A stretch of DNA of 64,000 nucleotides from Rhodoplanes serenus (lineage in GTDB: Bacteria > Pseudomonadota > Alphaproteobacteria > Rhizobiales > Xanthobacteraceae). Shown here piece after piece: positions 52,683 to 63,737 of this stretch (the stretch's first letter is position 1; the number at the start of each line of letters is the position of its first letter). The stretch is taken from assembly GCA_945893145.1 (NCBI GenBank), contig CAMDDZ010000026.1, positions 1 through 64,000 of the forward strand, given 5' to 3'. Below the pieces are notes generated by a model that saw only the letters and a list, made by a program, of their open reading frames with translations, had not been told where the DNA came from and searched no databases. Both the position numbers and the translations under genes were made by a program.

Positions 52683-54013
52683 CGCCTGCGCCCCCGCAGC
52701 TTCGAGCGTTTGATCAAGCCTTCATACTGATGCGCCAGCAGGTAGCCCTGAATCTGCGCAACCGTATCCATCGTGACGCTGACAACGATCAGGAGCGACG
52801 TGCCGCCGAAGTAGAACGGCACCGTCGCATACGAAATCAGCATCTCGGGTATCAGGCACACGATCGACAGATAGCCCGCGCCCACCACCGTGATGCGCGT
52901 CAGCACATAGTCGATGTATTCGGCCGTGCGCTCGCCCGGCCTGATGCCGGGAATGAAGCCGCCGTGCTTCTTCAGATTGTCTGCCGTTTCGGTCGGGTTG
53001 AACACGACCGCGGTGTAGAAGAAGGCGAAAAACACGATCAGCGCGATGTAAAGAAACAGAAACAGCGGCCGGCCATGGCCGAGCAGCGCCGTCACTGTGA
53101 TGAACCACTCCGGTCCCTGGCCCTGGTTGAAGCTTGCGAGCGTCGACGGCAACAGCAGCAGCGACGACGCGAAGATCGGCGGGATCACGCCCGAGGTGTT
53201 GAGCTTGAGCGGCAGATGCGAGGACTGGCCCTCGAACATGCGGTTGCCGACCTGGCGCTTGGGATACTGGATCAACAGCCGCCGCTGCGCGCGCTCCATG
53301 AACACGATGAAGGCGATCACCACCGCGGCGAAGACGATGACGACCAGCATCAGGCCGGTGGACAGCTGACCATTGCGGCCCAATTCGAGCATTTGGGCGA
53401 TCGCCCGCGGCAACTCCGCCACGATCCCCGCCATGATGATGAGCGAGATACCGTTGCCGATGCCGCGTGCCGTAATCTGCTCGCCGAGCCACATCAAGAA
53501 CATGGTGCCGCCGGTGAGCGTGATGACGGTCGCGATGCGGAAGAACCAGCCGGGCTCGACCACCACGGTGCCCTGGCCTTCGAGGCCGAGCGAAATGCCA
53601 TAGGCCTGCACGACCGCGAGCAGCACGGTGAGATAGCGGGTGTATTGATTGATGACCTTGCGGCCCTGCTCGCCCTCTTTCTTGAGGGCTTCGAGCGTGG
53701 GCGACACCGTCGTCATCAACTGCAGAATGATCGATGCCGAAATGTACGGCATGATGTTGAGCGCAAAGATCGCCATGCGGTGGATGCCGCCGCCGGCGAA
53801 CATGTTGAACATGCCGAAAATGCCGCCGGCGAGATTCTTGCTGAAAATCTCGTCCCAGGCCGCGGGGTCGATGCCGGGCAGCGGGATGTAGGTTCCGAAG
53901 CGATAGACCAGCAGCGCGCCTAGCGTGAACCAGATGCGCTTCTTCAGCTCCTCCGCTTTGCCCAGCGCCGAGAAGTTGAGATTGGCCGCCAGTTGTTCCG
54001 CAGCAGAGACCAT
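52679..54013 (-). CDS. secY: Preprotein translocase subunit SecY
   Basis: A 444-residue SecY with ten transmembrane helices. Conserved features are [26 protein letters not shown] at the N-terminus, the plug-region [61 protein letters not shown] and the C-terminal [28 protein letters not shown]. It forms the protein-conducting channel with SecE and SecG (not in the window). It is placed after rplO as in most bacteria. Its stop overlaps adk. Confidence 0.97.
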   Translation of the reverse strand: MVSAAEQLAANLNFSALGKAEELKKRIWFTLGALLVYRFGTYIPLPGIDPAAWDEIFSKNLAGGIFGMFNMFAGGGIHRMAIFALNIMPYISASIILQLMTTVSPTLEALKKEGEQGRKVINQYTRYLTVLLAVVQAYGISLGLEGQGTVVVEPGWFFRIATVITLTGGTMFLMWLGEQITARGIGNGISLIIMAGIVAELPRAIAQMLELGRNGQLSTGLMLVVIVFAAVVIAFIVFMERAQRRLLIQYPKRQVGNRMFEGQSSHLPLKLNTSGVIPPIFASSLLLLPSTLASFNQGQGPEWFITVTALLGHGRPLFLFLYIALIVFFAFFYTAVVFNPTETADNLKKHGGFIPGIRPGERTAEYIDYVLTRITVVGAGYLSIVCLIPEMLISYATVPFYFGGTSLLIVVSVTMDTVAQIQGYLLAHQYEGLIKRSKLRGRRR

Positions 54014-54056
54014 GAAGAGCTCCCGTTCCCGCCTGCCCCGCCGTCACATATAGGGA

Positions 54057-54548
54057 TCAGGCCGCCTTTTCGCCCTCTTCACGCTTCGGTGCCAAGATTT
54101 TGACCGAGCCGCCGGCCTTTTCCACCGCGGCCAGCGCCGATTTCGAGGCCCCGAACACGGCAAAATCGACCTTGGCTTTGAGTTCGCCGTCGCCGAGGAG
54201 ACGCACGCCGTCCTTGGCCCGGCGCAGCAGGCCGGCCTTCACCAGGGTCGCCACATCGACCGTGGCGGCGGCGTCGATCAGCTTGGCGTCGATCGCGCCC
54301 TGGACCTGACCGAGATTGATCTCGTTCAGCCGGTGGGCGAATTTCACATTCTTGAAGCCGCGCTTGGGCAGGCGGCGGTGCAGCGGCATCTGGCCGCCTT
54401 CGAAGCCCTTGATGCGCACACCCGAACGCGCGGTCTGGCCCTTGCCGCCGCGGCCGGCTGTCTTGCCCTTGCCGGAGCCGATGCCACGTCCGACGCGGAA
54501 GCGCTTGCGGGTTGAGCCCTTGTGCGGGGCGATCTCGTTGAGTTTCAT
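54057..54548 (-). CDS. rplO: 50S ribosomal protein L15
   Basis: A 163-residue L15. [59 protein letters not shown] and the [24 protein letters not shown]-terminal strand-helix are conserved. It contacts 23S rRNA and 5S-proximal regions. It lies between rpmD and secY; its length is normal apart from a short acidic-basic tail ([11 protein letters not shown]). Confidence 0.97.
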   Translation of the reverse strand: MKLNEIAPHKGSTRKRFRVGRGIGSGKGKTAGRGGKGQTARSGVRIKGFEGGQMPLHRRLPKRGFKNVKFAHRLNEINLGQVQGAIDAKLIDAAATVDVATLVKAGLLRRAKDGVRLLGDGELKAKVDFAVFGASKSALAAVEKAGGSVKILAPKREEGEKAA

Positions 54549-54557
54549 GCCCGTCTC

Positions 54558-54749
54558 CTACTTGCCTTCCACCACGCGCACGATGTGCTTGACCTTCGCG
54601 ATCATGCCGCGAGTCATCGGCGTATCCGGCAGCTCGCGCGTGCGGCCGATCTTGTTCAACCCGAGCCCCAGCAGCGTCTCGCGCTGACTGTGATGTCGCC
54701 GCTGCGGACTGCCGAACTGCTCGACCTTGATCTTCTTCTGGCTTGCCAT
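54558..54749 (-). CDS. rpmD: 50S ribosomal protein L30
   Basis: A 63-residue L30: [61 protein letters not shown]. The [17 protein letters not shown] turn and MIAKVKH helix are conserved. Start 54749 is chosen because the frame open to 55187 lies antisense-free but inside rpsE in another frame and has no similarity. Position between rpsE and rplO is canonical. Confidence 0.95.
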   Translation of the reverse strand: MASQKKIKVEQFGSPQRRHHSQRETLLGLGLNKIGRTRELPDTPMTRGMIAKVKHIVRVVEGK

Positions 54750-54762
54750 GACGCCTTTTCCG

Positions 54763-55341
54763 TTACTCGGCTGTCGCTTCCGCTTCGCCGCCTTCGCGGC
54801 GGCGCGATTGCAGCTCGGAGACCTTGATGTTGCGCCGCGCTGCGACCGAGCGGGGCGAATCCACATGCTTGAGCGCGTCGAACGTGGCGCGCACGACGTT
54901 GTAGGGGTTCGACGAGCCGATCGACTTCGCCACCACATCCTGCACGCCGAGCGACTCGAACACCGCGCGCATCGGACCACCCGCGATGATACCGGTGCCG
55001 GCAGGCGCGGCGCGAAGATGAACGCGGCCCGCGCCATGGCGGCCGTCGACGTCGTGATGCAGCGTGCGGCCCTCGCGCAGCGGCACGCGCGTGACGTTGC
55101 GCTTGGCTGCTTCGGTCGCCTTGCGGATCGCCTCCGGCACCTCGCGCGCCTTACCATGGCCGAAACCGACCCGGCCTTTCTGGTCACCGACGATCACGAG
55201 CGCGGCGAAGCCGAAGCGCCGGCCGCCCTTGACCACCTTAGCGACGCGGTTGATGTGGACGAGCTTGTCGATGAACTCGCTTGCTTCGCGATCTCCACCG
55301 TGTCCGCCGCGCCCGCCATCTCGTCTGGGTTCACGTGCCAT
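54763..55341 (-). CDS. rpsE: 30S ribosomal protein S5
   Basis: A 192-residue S5, an mRNA-channel protein important for decoding accuracy. The double-stranded RNA-binding part is [54 protein letters not shown]. The C-terminal domain has [48 protein letters not shown]. Short extensions at both ends are basic and acidic, respectively. It is 44 bp downstream of rplR. Confidence 0.97.
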   Translation of the reverse strand: MAREPRRDGGRGGHGGDREASEFIDKLVHINRVAKVVKGGRRFGFAALVIVGDQKGRVGFGHGKAREVPEAIRKATEAAKRNVTRVPLREGRTLHHDVDGRHGAGRVHLRAAPAGTGIIAGGPMRAVFESLGVQDVVAKSIGSSNPYNVVRATFDALKHVDSPRSVAARRNIKVSELQSRRREGGEAEATAE

Positions 55342-55385
55342 AGCGATCTTCTTTCCCTTCGGGCGTATCGCCCGTCATCGTCCGG

Positions 55386-55748
55386 TCAGAACTTCAGGCC
55401 GCCCTCGCGGGCTGCGTCGGCGAGCGCCTTGATGCGCCCGTGGTAGCGATAGCCGCCGCGGTCGAACACGACGTCCTTGACGCCCTTCTCGACCGCGCGT
55501 TCCGCGACGAGCTTACCGACCGCCTTGGCGGCGTCGCGGTTGGCCCCGGTCTTGAGGCTGCCGCGCATGTCCTTCTCCATCGACGAGGCGGCCGCGAGCG
55601 TCGCGCCCTTCTCGTCGTCGATCACCTGCGCGTAGATGTGCTTGGAGGAGCGAAACACCGTGAGCCGCGCGCGTCCGGTCGCCGCGTCCTTGATGGCGCG
55701 CCGCACGGTCGCCTTGCGGCGCTCGGTTCTTGCTTTGACAGTCGCCAT
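55386..55748 (-). CDS. rplR: 50S ribosomal protein L18
   Basis: A 120-residue L18 that binds 5S rRNA. Family hallmarks are [82 protein letters not shown]. The start at 55748 ([12 protein letters not shown]) gives the usual length. It is 11 bp downstream of rplF. Confidence 0.97.
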   Translation of the reverse strand: MATVKARTERRKATVRRAIKDAATGRARLTVFRSSKHIYAQVIDDEKGATLAAASSMEKDMRGSLKTGANRDAAKAVGKLVAERAVEKGVKDVVFDRGGYRYHGRIKALADAAREGGLKF

Positions 55749-55759
55749 AGCGTGCTCCG

Positions 55760-56293
55760 TTACTTCTTCTTGCCTTCCTTGCGGAAGACGTATTCGCCCA
55801 CATACTTGACGCCCTTGCCCTTGTAGGGCTCGGGCGGCCGGAAGCCGCGGATTTCGGCCGCGACCTGGCCAGCCTTCTGCTTGTCGATGCCGGTGACCAC
55901 GACTTCGGTCGCCTTCGGCGTCGCGATCGTGATGCCCTCCGGGATCGGATAGACGATGTCGTGGCTGAAGCCGAGCTGCATTTGCAGGTTCTTGCCCTGC
56001 ACCGCGGCGCGGAAGCCGACACCCGTGATCTCCAGCCGGTGCTCGTAACCCTTGGTGACGCCGGTGATCAGGTTCGCGACCAGCGTGCGCGAGGTGCCCC
56101 ATTGCGAGCGCGCGCGCTTGGTCTCGTTGCGCGGGTCAAGCTTGACGTTGCCACTCTCCACCTTGGCGGCGACATCTTCATGCAGCACGAGCTGCAATGC
56201 ACCCTTCGGACCCTTGACCTTGACGGTCTGGCCCTCGACCGTCGCGGTGACGCCGGACGGAATGGGAACCGGCTTTTTGCCGATGCGGGACAT
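55760..56293 (-). CDS. rplF: 50S ribosomal protein L6
   Basis: A 177-residue L6 with two related domains. [50 protein letters not shown], and the C-terminal [21 protein letters not shown] motif are diagnostic. It sits near the sarcin-ricin loop and factor-binding site. It lies 32 bp after rpsH. Confidence 0.97.
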   Translation of the reverse strand: MSRIGKKPVPIPSGVTATVEGQTVKVKGPKGALQLVLHEDVAAKVESGNVKLDPRNETKRARSQWGTSRTLVANLITGVTKGYEHRLEITGVGFRAAVQGKNLQMQLGFSHDIVYPIPEGITIATPKATEVVVTGIDKQKAGQVAAEIRGFRPPEPYKGKGVKYVGEYVFRKEGKKK

Positions 56294-56325
56294 GGTTTTT
56301 GTTCCTTGTCTCTGTCTCTTCTGGC

Positions 56326-56724
56326 TCAGAACACCGTGCAGAGCACTTCGCCGCCAACATTGGCGTCGCGCGCGGCGTGGTCAGCCATCACCCCTTTCGG
56401 GGTGGACAGGATGGCGACGCCGAGCCCGTTGTTGATGCGCGGCAGGTTCTTCACTGCCACATAGACGCGGCGGCCCGGTTTCGACACGCGAGAAATCTCG
56501 CGGATCACCGGCTGCCCGTCGAAATATTTCAGCTCGATCTCGAGCTCGCTGCGGCCATCGGTGTGCTCGACGGAGGCGTAGTCGCGAATGTAGCCTTCGC
56601 TTTTGAGCACATCGAGCACGCGCGCGCGAAGCCGCGAGCCCGGAGTCGAGACCTTCGACTTCTTGCGCATCTGTGCGTTGGTGATACGCGCGATCAGATC
56701 GCCGATTGGATCGGTCATTGACAT
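56326..56724 (-). CDS. rpsH: 30S ribosomal protein S8
   Basis: A 132-residue S8. [46 protein letters not shown], then the RNA-binding C-terminal block [44 protein letters not shown]. In other bacteria S8 represses the spc operon by binding its mRNA; no operator structure was sought here in detail. It is 10 bp from rpsN. Confidence 0.97.
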   Translation of the reverse strand: MSMTDPIGDLIARITNAQMRKKSKVSTPGSRLRARVLDVLKSEGYIRDYASVEHTDGRSELEIELKYFDGQPVIREISRVSKPGRRVYVAVKNLPRINNGLGVAILSTPKGVMADHAARDANVGGEVLCTVF

Positions 56725-56734
56725 GCGATCCTCC

Positions 56735-57040
56735 TTACCAGCTCGACTTCAGGAGGCCTGGAATCAGGCCCCTGGAGCCGAGGTCGCGCAACGCGATACG
56801 GCTAAGCTTGTGCTTGCGATACACCGCGCGCGGACGGCCCGTGAGCTCGCAGCGGTTGCGATAACGGTTCGGCGACGAGTTGCGCGGCAGTTCGGCAAGC
56901 TTGAGGACGGCGGCGAAACGCTCCTCCATCGGCTTGTTTTTGTCGCGCGAAATCGCTTTCAGACGCGACCGGCGGCCCGAATACTTCTTGGCCAGCCTTT
57001 GCCGGCGATTGTTTTTCTCGATCGAACTCTTCTTCGCCAT
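56735..57040 (-). CDS. rpsN: 30S ribosomal protein S14 (Zn-independent type)
   Basis: A 101-residue S14 of the long type. [65 protein letters not shown]. Only one Cys is present, so the CxxC zinc ribbon of short S14 is absent (the C- form). It lies between rplE and rpsH as expected. Confidence 0.97.
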   Translation of the reverse strand: MAKKSSIEKNNRRQRLAKKYSGRRSRLKAISRDKNKPMEERFAAVLKLAELPRNSSPNRYRNRCELTGRPRAVYRKHKLSRIALRDLGSRGLIPGLLKSSW

Positions 57041-57093
57041 ACGTATCTCCTGGCTATCCGCGTTTGAAGGTCCTGTCCGTTAAGGACTGGCCC

Positions 57094-57840
57094 TCACTGC
57101 CGGAACGGGAAGTTGAATGCGGTCAGCAACGCGCGTGCTTCGTCGTCGGTGCGCGCGCTGGTGCAGACCGTGATGTCCAGACCCCAGATATCGACCGCCT
57201 TGTCGTAGTCGATCTCCGGGAAAACGATGTGTTCCTTGATGCCGAGCGTGTAATTGCCGCGGCCGTCGAAGCTCTTCGGGTTGAGGCCGCGGAAGTCGCG
57301 AACGCGCGGCAGCGCGATGTTGATCAGCCGGTCCACGAACTCGTACATGCGCGCCTTGCGGAGCGTGACCTTGCAGCCAATCGCCTGGCCGGCGCGCAGC
57401 TTGTAGGTCGCGATCGACTTCCGCGAGTTGGTGACAACGGGCTTCTGACCCGCGATCAGCGCCAGGTCAGCAGCCGCCTGATCGACCTTCTTGCGGTCGT
57501 TGACGGCTTCGCCGATGCCCATGTTGAGCACGATCTTCTCGATCACCGGCACCTGCATGCTGTTCGTGTACTTGAACTGCTCGGTCAGCTTCTTGCGGAT
57601 GCTTTGATCGAACTCGGTGCGCAGCCGCGGCGTAACCTTCTCCTCGGGCTCGCGCGGCGCCTTCTCGGCCGCCGCAGCACCCTTCGGAGCCCGCTCGCCC
57701 TTCGGCGCGCGCTCAGCCTTGCCCTGCTGGGCGGCTTGACCCTTGTCAGCCTTGGCATCCTGCGGTGGCCGCTCGCCCTTCGGCGGGCGCTCGCCCTTCT
57801 CGGACTTCTTGGCTTCGGCCTTTTTGTCGTCGTCAGCCAT
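57094..57840 (-). CDS. rplE: 50S ribosomal protein L5 with long N-terminal extension
   Basis: A 248-residue L5; the core (about 68-248) begins [22 protein letters not shown] and has [54 protein letters not shown], and [19 protein letters not shown]5 binds 5S rRNA and contacts P-site tRNA. Family length is about 180; the extra N-terminal 67 residues ([12 protein letters not shown]...) are Lys/Pro/Glu/Ala repeats including KGERPP and KGERAP. The start at 57840 overlaps the rplX stop by 8 bp; an internal start near residue 75 has no ribosome site. Confidence 0.95.
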   Translation of the reverse strand: MADDDKKAEAKKSEKGERPPKGERPPQDAKADKGQAAQQGKAERAPKGERAPKGAAAAEKAPREPEEKVTPRLRTEFDQSIRKKLTEQFKYTNSMQVPVIEKIVLNMGIGEAVNDRKKVDQAAADLALIAGQKPVVTNSRKSIATYKLRAGQAIGCKVTLRKARMYEFVDRLINIALPRVRDFRGLNPKSFDGRGNYTLGIKEHIVFPEIDYDKAVDIWGLDITVCTSARTDDEARALLTAFNFPFRQ

Positions 57841-58159
57841 CGATCTCTGCTCCCGAACGCTTCGCAACCCGCACCCGGCGGCGCTCTTCGCCCTCGCCCA
57901 CGACCTTGAAGCCGATACGGGTCGGCTTGCCGTCCTTGGGGTCGGCGTAAGCGATATTCGACAGGTGGATCGGCGCCTCTTTCGAGATGATGCCGCCCTC
58001 CTGCTGCGCCGTCTGCTTCTGGTGGCGCTTGACCATGTTGACGCCGCGCACCAGCGCGCGATGCTCGGCCGGCCGCACCTCGATGACCTCGCCGGACCGG
58101 CCCTTATCGCGGCCAGTCAGCACGACCACCTTGTCGCCCTTCTTGATCTTGGCCGCCAT
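57833..58159 (-). CDS. rplX: 50S ribosomal protein L24
   Basis: A 108-residue L24, an assembly-initiator protein with a KOW domain: [46 protein letters not shown], then [44 protein letters not shown]. The start shares an A with the rplN stop (TGATG) and its end overlaps the rplE start. Confidence 0.97.
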   Translation of the reverse strand: MAAKIKKGDKVVVLTGRDKGRSGEVIEVRPAEHRALVRGVNMVKRHQKQTAQQEGGIISKEAPIHLSNIAYADPKDGKPTRIGFKVVGEGEERRRVRVAKRSGAEIDG

Positions 58160-58527
58160 CACAGCACCTCCGGCGCCAGCGAGATGATCTTCATGTGGTT
58201 CTTGGCGCGAAGTTCGCGCGGCACCGGCCCGAAGATGCGGGTGCCGACCGGCTCGTCCTGCGGGTTCATCAGCACCGCGGCGTTGCGGTCGAAGCGGATG
58301 ACGGAGCCGTCCGCGCGCTTGATGTCCTTGCGGATGCGCACGACGACCGCCTTCATCACCTCGCCCTTCTTGACGCGGCCGCGCGGGATCGCCTCCTTCA
58401 CCGACACCACAATGGTGTCGCCGATGGTGGCGTACCGGCGCTTGGAGCCGCCCAGCACCTTGATGCACATGACGCGGCGCGCGCCGGAATTATCCGCCAC
58501 GTCGAGATTGGTTTGCATCTGGATCAT
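58159..58527 (-). CDS. rplN: 50S ribosomal protein L14
   Basis: A 122-residue L14. [104 protein letters not shown]. The family signature (NSGAR...CIKVLGG) is intact and the length is exact. It lies between rpsQ and rplX. Confidence 0.98.
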   Translation of the reverse strand: MIQMQTNLDVADNSGARRVMCIKVLGGSKRRYATIGDTIVVSVKEAIPRGRVKKGEVMKAVVVRIRKDIKRADGSVIRFDRNAAVLMNPQDEPVGTRIFGPVPRELRAKNHMKIISLAPEVL

Positions 58528-58576
58528 GAGGCGCCTCTAATTTCCTTACGCGTCTCGTTCATCACTTCGCCTTGCA

Positions 58577-58927
58577 TCACTTCGCCTTGGCTTTCGCCTT
58601 GCCGGCGCCGGCTGACCCGGCAGCATCGGTCTTCTTCTTCGAACTCGCCTTCTTTTCCGACTCCGCCTCGATCGGCGCTTCGCTGCGCTCGAGCTTCTGA
58701 CCCTCGATCACCAGCCAGCGCTTGAGCTTCGAGATCGGACGGTGTTCCTCAATGCGGACGAGATCGCCCACCTTGAACTCGTTCTTCTCGTCGTGGGCGT
58801 GAAACGTCTTCGACGACCGCACGGTCTTCTTCATCACGGGATGCGTGAAGCGGCGCTCGACGCGGACAACCACCGTCTTGTCCTGCTTGTCGCTGACAAC
58901 CACGCCCTGGAGCGTTCGCTTCGGCAT
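58577..58927 (-). CDS. rpsQ: 30S ribosomal protein S17 with basic tail
   Basis: A 116-residue S17; the core (1-81) is normal: [71 protein letters not shown]. The remaining 35 residues ([35 protein letters not shown]) are a Lys/Ala/Ser tail not present in standard S17. It binds the 5' domain of 16S rRNA. It follows rpmC by 12 bp. Confidence 0.96.
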   Translation of the reverse strand: MPKRTLQGVVVSDKQDKTVVVRVERRFTHPVMKKTVRSSKTFHAHDEKNEFKVGDLVRIEEHRPISKLKRWLVIEGQKLERSEAPIEAESEKKASSKKKTDAAGSAGAGKAKAKAK

Positions 58928-58939
58928 CGGGCAATCCTC

Positions 58940-59275
58940 TTACTTCTTCGACTTCGATTTGGCCTTGGACTTGGCCGATTGGCGCTTGGGCTTCGCCGCG
59001 GTCTTCTCAGTCTTGGTCTTGGGCGCGGCCTTGGGCTTGGGGGCCTGCTGAGGCTTGGCGGACGCGGCACGCGCAGCACCGGGCTCGCCGGCGCGCTTCT
59101 GCCGCGCAATGGTTTGCAGCCGCGCGATATCGCGACGAACCACGCGCACGCGCGAGGTGTTCTCGAGTTGCCCAGTCGCCCGCTGAAAGCGCAGGTTGAA
59201 CTGCTCTTTCTTGAGCTTGAGCACCTCGTCGTCGATCTGATCGACGGTCATCGTGCGGATATCGGCAGCTTTCAT
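58940..59275 (-). CDS. rpmC: 50S ribosomal protein L29 with long basic tail
   Basis: A 111-residue L29; the core (1-62, [56 protein letters not shown]) is the usual two-helix hairpin near the exit tunnel where SRP and trigger factor bind. It is followed by about 49 residues rich in Lys, Pro, Ala and Thr ending SKAKSKSKK. Normal L29 is 63-70 residues. The tail would project from the exit-tunnel rim. Confidence 0.95.
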   Translation of the reverse strand: MKAADIRTMTVDQIDDEVLKLKKEQFNLRFQRATGQLENTSRVRVVRRDIARLQTIARQKRAGEPGAARAASAKPQQAPKPKAAPKTKTEKTAAKPKRQSAKSKAKSKSKK

Positions 59276-59307
59276 CGCGTGTTTCTCGTTTGGCTTCTCA
59301 TGAGGCC

Positions 59308-59721
59308 TTAGGCCGGAATGCGCTCGACAAAGCGGGTCTTGATCGGAAGCTTCGCCGCGGCGAGGGTGAGCGCTTCCTTGGCGATCTGGGTCGAAACACC
59401 GTCCACTTCGAACAGAATGCGGCCGGGCTTGACGCGGCAGACCCACAGCTCAACGGAGCCCTTGCCCGAGCCCATGCGCACTTCGAGCGGCTTCTTGGTC
59501 ACCGGCACGTCCGGATAGACGCGGATCCACACCTGACCCGAGCGCTTCATGTGGCGCGTGAGCGCGCGCCGCGCCGCCTCGATCTGGCGCGCGGTGATCC
59601 GCTCCGGCTCCGTCGCTTTGAGGCCAAATTGCCCAAAGGCGAGGTCCTTGCCGCTGGAGGCGAGGCCCTTGATACGGCCCTTGTGCGCCTTGCGGAACTT
59701 GGTTTTCGTCGGTTGCAGCAT
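59308..59721 (-). CDS. rplP: 50S ribosomal protein L16
   Basis: A 137-residue L16 near the A site. [109 protein letters not shown] is conserved throughout. Length is standard. It is 35 bp downstream of rpsC. Confidence 0.98.
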   Translation of the reverse strand: MLQPTKTKFRKAHKGRIKGLASSGKDLAFGQFGLKATEPERITARQIEAARRALTRHMKRSGQVWIRVYPDVPVTKKPLEVRMGSGKGSVELWVCRVKPGRILFEVDGVSTQIAKEALTLAAAKLPIKTRFVERIPA

Positions 59722-59756
59722 GACTGAACCCTTGTTCGACCCTTCTTATTTTCGGC

Positions 59757-60455
59757 TTACGCGGACTCGCGCCGCGGCCGTCCGGCCTCGGCCTCGGCAA
59801 GCCGCTTATCCTGCGCCATGGAGTCGTGCTCCATGACTTCGCCCTTGAAGATCCAGACCTTGACGCCACAGGTGCCGTAGGTGGTGAAGGCGGTTGAGGT
59901 GCCGTAATCGACGTCGGCGCGCAGCGTGTGCAGCGGCACGCGGCCCTCGCGGTACCATTCGACACGCGCGATCTCGGCGCCGCCGAGACGGCCCGCGCAG
60001 TTGATGCGGATGCCGCCGGCGCCCAGCCGAATGGCCGATTGCACGGCGCGCTTCATCGCACGGCGGAACGCGACGCGGCGCTCGAGCTGTTGCGAAATCG
60101 ATTCCGCGACCAGAGTGGCGTCGAGTTCGGGCTTCCTGATCTCGATGATGTTGATGACGACGTCGCTGTCGGTCAGTTTGGCGACCTGCTTGCGCAGCTT
60201 CTCGATGTCGGCGCCCTTCTTGCCGATCACCACACCCGGCCGCGCCGAATGCACCGTCACGCGGCACTTCTTGTGAGGCCGCTCAATCACGATCTTCGAC
60301 ACCGCCGCCTGCTTGAGGGCCACCATGAGCTCCTTGCGGATCTTCATGTCCTCGTGCAGCAGCTTGCTGTACTCGTTCTTGCCCGCGTACCAACGCGAAT
60401 CCCAGGTACGGTTGATACCGAGCCGCAAACCGATGGGATTGACCTTTTGACCCAT
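59757..60455 (-). CDS. rpsC: 30S ribosomal protein S3
   Basis: A 232-residue S3, part of the mRNA entry site. [36 protein letters not shown], the KH domain [41 protein letters not shown], and the C-terminal [60 protein letters not shown]. Start 60455 (MGQKVNP) fits the family; the frame upstream is spurious. It lies 10 bp after rplV. Confidence 0.97.
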   Translation of the reverse strand: MGQKVNPIGLRLGINRTWDSRWYAGKNEYSKLLHEDMKIRKELMVALKQAAVSKIVIERPHKKCRVTVHSARPGVVIGKKGADIEKLRKQVAKLTDSDVVINIIEIRKPELDATLVAESISQQLERRVAFRRAMKRAVQSAIRLGAGGIRINCAGRLGGAEIARVEWYREGRVPLHTLRADVDYGTSTAFTTYGTCGVKVWIFKGEVMEHDSMAQDKRLAEAEAGRPRRESA

Positions 60456-60465
60456 TGCCGTCTCC

Positions 60466-60852
60466 TTAAGCCGCCGCTTTGCTCTCGACTTCACGAACGA
60501 TGATCGTGAGGTTCGCGAACGGCTTGAAAATTCCACTCATGCGGCCACGGCCGCGGGCATGCATACGCTTGATGACCAGAGCCTTGCCGACATGCGCCTC
60601 GGCGACGATCAGGTCGTCGATGTCGAGCTCGTGGTTGTTCTCGGCGTTGGCGATTGCCGATTGCAGGCACTTGCGCACGTCCTTGGCAATCCGCTTGCTC
60701 GAGAACTGCAAGTCCGCAAGCGCGGTCGCAACCTTCTTGCCGCGGATCAACTGCGCAACGAGATTGAGCTTCTGCGGCGACACCCGCAGCATGCGGGCAA
60801 CCGCCTTGGCCTCGTTGTCGGGGAGTGTACGTTCGCGACGCTGCTTGCCCAT
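60466..60852 (-). CDS. rplV: 50S ribosomal protein L22
   Basis: A 128-residue L22 with a beta-hairpin reaching into the exit tunnel. [111 protein letters not shown]. The [10 protein letters not shown] hairpin tip, where macrolide-resistance changes occur in other bacteria, is wild-type-like. It is 11 bp downstream of rpsS. Confidence 0.97.
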   Translation of the reverse strand: MGKQRRERTLPDNEAKAVARMLRVSPQKLNLVAQLIRGKKVATALADLQFSSKRIAKDVRKCLQSAIANAENNHELDIDDLIVAEAHVGKALVIKRMHARGRGRMSGIFKPFANLTIIVREVESKAAA

Positions 60853-60863
60853 GATCGTGCCTC

Positions 60864-61205
60864 TTAACCCTTGGCCGCGGCCGGCGCCGCAGCGGGAGCC
60901 GCAGCCGCGCTTTCGGACGGTGCGCTCGTCGTACGCTTTGCCTTGCGATCCGAGGTGTGGCCGTAGAACGTGCGCGTCGGCGAGAACTCGCCGAACTTGT
61001 GGCCAACCATCTCCTCGGTGACCGCCACCGGGATGTGCTTCTGGCCATTGTAGACGCCGAACGTAAGCCCCACGAACTGCGGCAGGATGGTGGAGCGGCG
61101 GCTCCAGATCCGGATCATCTCGTTGCGCGTCGAGCCGCGCGCCTTCTCTGCTTTCTTTAGCAGGAAGCCATCGACAAACGGGCCTTTCCAAACCGAACGT
61201 GCCAT
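60864..61205 (-). CDS. rpsS: 30S ribosomal protein S19 with Ala/Pro tail
   Basis: A 113-residue S19; the core (1-92) is standard: [91 protein letters not shown]. About 22 residues follow ([22 protein letters not shown]), an Ala/Pro-rich tail not usual for S19. It pairs with S13 in the 30S head. Start 61205 is family-typical. Confidence 0.97.
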   Translation of the reverse strand: MARSVWKGPFVDGFLLKKAEKARGSTRNEMIRIWSRRSTILPQFVGLTFGVYNGQKHIPVAVTEEMVGHKFGEFSPTRTFYGHTSDRKAKRTTSAPSESAAAAPAAAPAAAKG

Positions 61206-61216
61206 TTCGCGTTTCC

Positions 61217-62044
61217 CTACGATGTCTTCTTCCGCGCGTGGCGGCTCAGCATGATGAATTTGCCAGTCGACTTGTTCTTGCGGGTCTTCTTGCCCTTGGT
61301 CGGGAAGCCCCACGGGGTGACTGGATGGCCACCGCCCTTGGTGCGTCCGCCGTGCGGGTGATCGACCGGGTTCATGGTGATGCCGCGGTTGTGCGGCATA
61401 CGGCCCTTCCAGCGCTGACGGCCGGCCTTGCCGACGGTGGTGTTCATGTTGTCGGGGTTCGACACCGCGCCGACCGTGCCCATGCAGCGGCCATGCACCA
61501 GGCGCTGCTCGGCGGAGTTGAGCCGCAGGATCACGTATTCGCCATCGCGGCCGACGATCTGCGCGTAGGTACCGGCCGAGCGTGCGATCTGCCCGCCCTT
61601 GCCGATCTTGAGCTCGACATTGTGCACGATGGTGCCCACCGGCATGTTGCCGATCGGCATGGCATTGCCGGGCTTGATATCGACGTCCTCGCCCGCGACG
61701 ATCTTGTCGCCAGGCCCGAGCCGCTGCGGCGCCAGGATGTAGGACAACTCGCCGTCCGGATACTTCACCAGCGCGATGAAGGCGGTGCGGTTCGGATCGT
61801 ATTCGATACGCTCGACAGTCGCCGATTCGTGCCGCGTGCGCCTGAAGTCGACCTTGCGATAGGCCTGCTTGTGGCCGCCGCCCCGGAAGCGCGACGTGAT
61901 GTGACCGTGGTTGTTGCGGCCGCCGGTCGAGTGCTGGCCTTCGACCAGCGTCTTGACGGGCTTGCCGGTGTAAAGGCCGCTACGATCGACCAGGACGAGC
62001 TGGCGCTGCGCGGGCGTGACGGGCTTGTATTTTCTGAGTGCCAT
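61217..62044 (-). CDS. rplB: 50S ribosomal protein L2
   Basis: A 275-residue L2 needed for subunit association and peptidyl transfer. [69 protein letters not shown], and the C-terminal [50 protein letters not shown] signature with the essential His in DHPHGG. Normal length. Confidence 0.98.
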   Translation of the reverse strand: MALRKYKPVTPAQRQLVLVDRSGLYTGKPVKTLVEGQHSTGGRNNHGHITSRFRGGGHKQAYRKVDFRRTRHESATVERIEYDPNRTAFIALVKYPDGELSYILAPQRLGPGDKIVAGEDVDIKPGNAMPIGNMPVGTIVHNVELKIGKGGQIARSAGTYAQIVGRDGEYVILRLNSAEQRLVHGRCMGTVGAVSNPDNMNTTVGKAGRQRWKGRMPHNRGITMNPVDHPHGGRTKGGGHPVTPWGFPTKGKKTRKNKSTGKFIMLSRHARKKTS

Positions 62045-62059
62045 TGTGCTCTCCCGCCC

Positions 62060-62359
62060 TTACAGACCGGTGGTCACGTCGATGCGGTGACCCTCTTCGA
62101 GGGTAACGATCGCGCGCTTGGTCGACTGCAACTCGGCGGCTCTGCCCTTAAACGCTTTGACCTTGCCCTTGCGGACCAGAGTGTTGACGGCCTTCACCTT
62201 GACGTCGAACAGCTTCTCGACTGCCTCTTTGATCTGCGGCTTGGTGGCGCCGCGGGCGACCTTGAACACGACCTTGTTCTGCTCGGACGCCATCGTCGCC
62301 TTCTCGGTGATGACCGGCGAGAGCAGGATGTCGTAGTGGCGCGGATCGGTGGTGGTCAT
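62060..62359 (-). CDS. rplW: 50S ribosomal protein L23
   Basis: A 99-residue L23 at the exit tunnel, docking site for trigger factor and [94 protein letters not shown]. The start overlaps the rplD stop (ATGA). Normal length. Confidence 0.97.
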   Translation of the reverse strand: MTTTDPRHYDILLSPVITEKATMASEQNKVVFKVARGATKPQIKEAVEKLFDVKVKAVNTLVRKGKVKAFKGRAAELQSTKRAIVTLEEGHRIDVTTGL

Positions 62360-62976
62360 TTGAAGCGCGCCTCCAACGCATCGAGCGCGGCCTTGGTCAG
62401 CACAAGCTTGCCGCGGCGCAAGATGTCATAGACGTTGATGCCCTGGACCGGCAGCACGTCGATGTTCGGAATGTTGCGGGCCGCGGCGCTGAACGACGCC
62501 TCGACTTGCGCGCCATCGATGATCAGCGCGTTGGTAAGCCCGAGCTTGCCGAAGGTCGCCAAGAGCCCCTTGGTCTTGCCGTCCTTGATGGTCGCCTTGT
62601 CGAGCAAAATGATGTCGCCGTCCTTGGCCTTCGCCGACAGCGCGTGACGCAACGCCAGCGCACGCACCTTCTTCGGCAAGCCGTGTTCATGGCTGCGCAC
62701 CACCGGACCGAAGGCGCGGCCACCGCCACGCCACAGGTTGACGCGGGCCGAGCCGTGACGGGCCTGGCCGGTGCCCTTCTGCGCGTACATCTTCTTGCCG
62801 GTGCGGGCGATCTCGGCGCGGTTCTTCACCTTGTGGGTGCCGGCGCGGCGTTTGGCGAGCTGCCAGCGCACGCAACGCTGAATGAGATCAGCGCGCGGCT
62901 CAAGACCGAAAATCTCGTCGGAGAGCTGCACCGAGCCTGCGGCCGTGCCGTCGAGGGTTGTGACCTTCATTTCCAT
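62356..62976 (-). CDS. rplD: 50S ribosomal protein L4
   Basis: A 206-residue L4; its loop lines the exit tunnel, and in other bacteria it represses the S10 operon. [62 protein letters not shown] and the [21 protein letters not shown] helix are conserved. It is 1-2 bp from the rplC stop and overlaps rplW. Confidence 0.97.
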   Translation of the reverse strand: MEMKVTTLDGTAAGSVQLSDEIFGLEPRADLIQRCVRWQLAKRRAGTHKVKNRAEIARTGKKMYAQKGTGQARHGSARVNLWRGGGRAFGPVVRSHEHGLPKKVRALALRHALSAKAKDGDIILLDKATIKDGKTKGLLATFGKLGLTNALIIDGAQVEASFSAAARNIPNIDVLPVQGINVYDILRRGKLVLTKAALDALEARFK

Positions 62977-62977
62977 G

Positions 62978-63709
62978 TCACGCGCCTTCCTTCGGAGCGG
63001 CCTCGGCCGGCGCCGCAGCAGCGGCTTCCGCGGCGGGCGCCTTGAACTTGCCGGGCTTGGGCAAATCCTTCGGCAACGGCTTCTTCACGGCGTCGCGCAC
63101 CGTGATCCAGCCGCCCTTGCTGCCGGGGACAGCGCCTTCGATCATGATCAGGCCGCGCTCGACATCGAGCTGGACGACCTTGAGGTTGAGCGTGGTCACG
63201 CGCTCGACGCCCATGTGGCCGGGCATCTTCTTGTTCTTGAAGGTCTTGCCCGGGTCCTGGCGTCCGCCGGTCGAGCCGATCGAACGATGCGAGATCGAGA
63301 CACCGTGAGTGGCGCGCAAGCCGGAGAAATTCCAACGCTTCATGCCGCCGGCGAAGCCCTTGCCGATCGAGGTGCCGGTGACATCGACGAACTGGCCGAC
63401 GACGAAATGATCGGCCGTGATCTCGGAGCCGACCGGGATCAATTCCTTTTCCTCGACGCGGAACTCGGCGATCTTGCGCTTGGGCTCGACCTTGGCGACG
63501 GCGAACCGGCCGCGCTCAGCCTTGCTGACGTTCTTGACCTTGCGCTGGCCTGAGCCGAGCTGCATGGCGACGTAGCCGTCCTTGTCTTTGGTGCGGTGGG
63601 CAACGACCTGGCACTGCGCCAGGCGCAGCACCGTCACCGGCACATGGCTGCCGGCCTCGGTAAAGAGGCGGGTCATTCCGACCTTCTGTGCGATCACACC
63701 GGAACGCAT
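62978..63709 (-). CDS. rplC: 50S ribosomal protein L3 with Ala/Pro tail
   Basis: A 243-residue L3, an early assembly protein near the peptidyl-transferase centre. [100 protein letters not shown]. The final 25 residues ([20 protein letters not shown]) are an Ala/Pro tail. Of two ATGs at 63715 and 63709, the second is correctly spaced from a GAGAGG site. It lies 28 bp after rpsJ. Confidence 0.96.
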   Translation of the reverse strand: MRSGVIAQKVGMTRLFTEAGSHVPVTVLRLAQCQVVAHRTKDKDGYVAMQLGSGQRKVKNVSKAERGRFAVAKVEPKRKIAEFRVEEKELIPVGSEITADHFVVGQFVDVTGTSIGKGFAGGMKRWNFSGLRATHGVSISHRSIGSTGGRQDPGKTFKNKKMPGHMGVERVTTLNLKVVQLDVERGLIMIEGAVPGSKGGWITVRDAVKKPLPKDLPKPGKFKAPAAEAAAAAPAEAAPKEGA

Positions 63710-63737
63710 TGTCATTCCCTCTCGTGCCTTCGTCGGC

